Positions 63,501 through 64,000 of a DNA stretch of 64,000 nt are shown piece after piece. The translations under genes and the position numbers were made by a program. Source of the DNA: Actinomycetospora callitridis (GTDB lineage: Bacteria; Actinomycetota; Actinomycetes; Mycobacteriales; Pseudonocardiaceae); contig NZ_JAQZAK010000001.1 of NCBI RefSeq assembly GCF_028737265.1, positions 930,001-994,000 on the forward strand. The letters run 5' to 3'. Below the pieces are notes generated by a model that searched no databases, was not told where the DNA came from, and was given only the letters and a program-made list of their open reading frames with translations. The first letter of the stretch is position 1; each line of letters opens with the position of its first letter.

Positions 63501-64000
63501 TCAGGCCGGCGACGGGGCGGCCGCCCGCCGCTCCAGCGCGACGGAGATCGCGAGCACGCCGAGACCGATCAGCGGCAGCACCGCGCCCACCGCGGCCGGG
63601 GCGTCGTAGCCCAGGCCCGCCGCGAGCACGAGGCCGCCCAGCGCCGCGCCCACCGCGTTGGCGACGTTGAACGCCGAGTGGAAGCTCGCGGCAGCCAGTG
63701 ACGGGCCCTCGGCGGCGAAGTCGATGAGCCGGCCCATCAGCGCCGGCCCGGCCGACAGACCCACGAACCCGAGCGCGAAGAGCCCGATCGTCGCGGTGAC
63801 CGCGTTGTGCGCGGCCATCGTGAAGGCGACCAGCACGGCCGCGTAGGTGACGAGGGCGATCGCGATCGTCGCCCGCGGGGCCTTCTCGGCGAAGCGGCCG
63901 CCGGCGATGTTGCCGATCGTCATGCCGACGCCGAGGGCGCCGAGCAGCAGCGGGATGGTCGTCGGCGCGACCCCGGCCTGGTTGGTCAGGATCGGGCTGA
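63501..64000 (-). CDS. MFS transporter (partial)
   Basis: The minus-strand frame enters from the right edge and ends at TGA 63501-63503. About 166 residues are visible, with five hydrophobic segments (PTTIPLLLGALGVGMTIGN, ATIAIALVTYAAVLVAF, ATIGLFALGFVGLSAGPALM, SAFNVANAVGAALGGLVLAAGLG, AVGAVLPLIGLGVLAISVAL). FHSAFNVANAVGAALGG matches the C-terminal half of drug-type MFS carriers. The start and N-terminal half are outside the window. It is convergent with proS and the two stops touch. Confidence 0.8.
   Translation of the reverse strand, partial: SPILTNQAGVAPTTIPLLLGALGVGMTIGNIAGGRFAEKAPRATIAIALVTYAAVLVAFTMAAHNAVTATIGLFALGFVGLSAGPALMGRLIDFAAEGPSLAAASFHSAFNVANAVGAALGGLVLAAGLGYDAPAAVGAVLPLIGLGVLAISVALERRAAAPSPA

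Overview
The window is very GC-rich chromosomal DNA from an actinobacterium. A mycothione reductase, an MshC-like ligase, an F420-type (DDN family) oxidoreductase, a Rip1-type protease and a WhiG-type sigma factor point to a mycothiol-making, Pseudonocardiales-like organism (inference; no rRNA gene is present to name a genus). Many genes begin with GTG and overlap the preceding stop by GTGA or ATGA, and several have a -10 hexamer so close to the start that a leaderless mRNA is likely.

The backbone follows, from family knowledge, the order of the Mycobacterium tuberculosis lepB to proS region: lepB end, rnhB, DUF2469, yraN, comM-like, dprA, xerC, whiG-type sigma factor, M23 peptidase, rpsB, tsf, pyrH, frr, cdsA, then later rlmN, DUF2631, dxr, rip1, ispG, GNAT, map, mtr, chelatase, cobO, cobB and proS. 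This core covers RNA and DNA maintenance, translation, phospholipid and isoprenoid precursor synthesis, and cobalamin synthesis. Cobalamin genes are in two places: cobQ (40.9-42.4 kb) and a fused BchI/BchD-type chelatase-cobO-cobB-CbiG C-domain run (50.7-55.5 kb).

Accessory blocks lie between the backbone genes. The largest (13.6-20.1 kb) is a five-gene operon: a DmdA/GcvT-like methyltransferase, a MetF-like reductase, a fused FAD oxidoreductase-GcvT protein, and etfB-etfA. It looks built to strip methyl groups from an N- or S-methylated compound onto tetrahydrofolate, behind a recognisable promoter with a CRP-like site and paired operators. Others are a Ser/Thr kinase, a stand-alone LigD-type polymerase, a CoA-disulfide reductase, an APC permease, two TetR-controlled units (an F420 oxidoreductase and an ABC exporter), a reductase-deaminase fusion with reversed RibD order, an MshC-like paralogue, and a membrane protein with a long Glu/Arg octad-repeat helix. 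Three loci look decayed or frameshifted (23.1-23.6, 37.3-37.6 and 54.9-55.1 kb).

The most unusual DNA-level signals are repeats. A family of 40-bp palindromes with GTGAG ends and a CGGCTATAGCCG-type centre lies at gene ends, usually with a stop codon in its arm. A second dispersed element carries an invariant 16-bp box followed by a hairpin whose arms covary. An 86-bp non-coding tandem array with a hairpin in each unit fills 60.6-61.0 kb. No tRNA, rRNA, CRISPR array, insertion sequence or cobalamin riboswitch was recognised.
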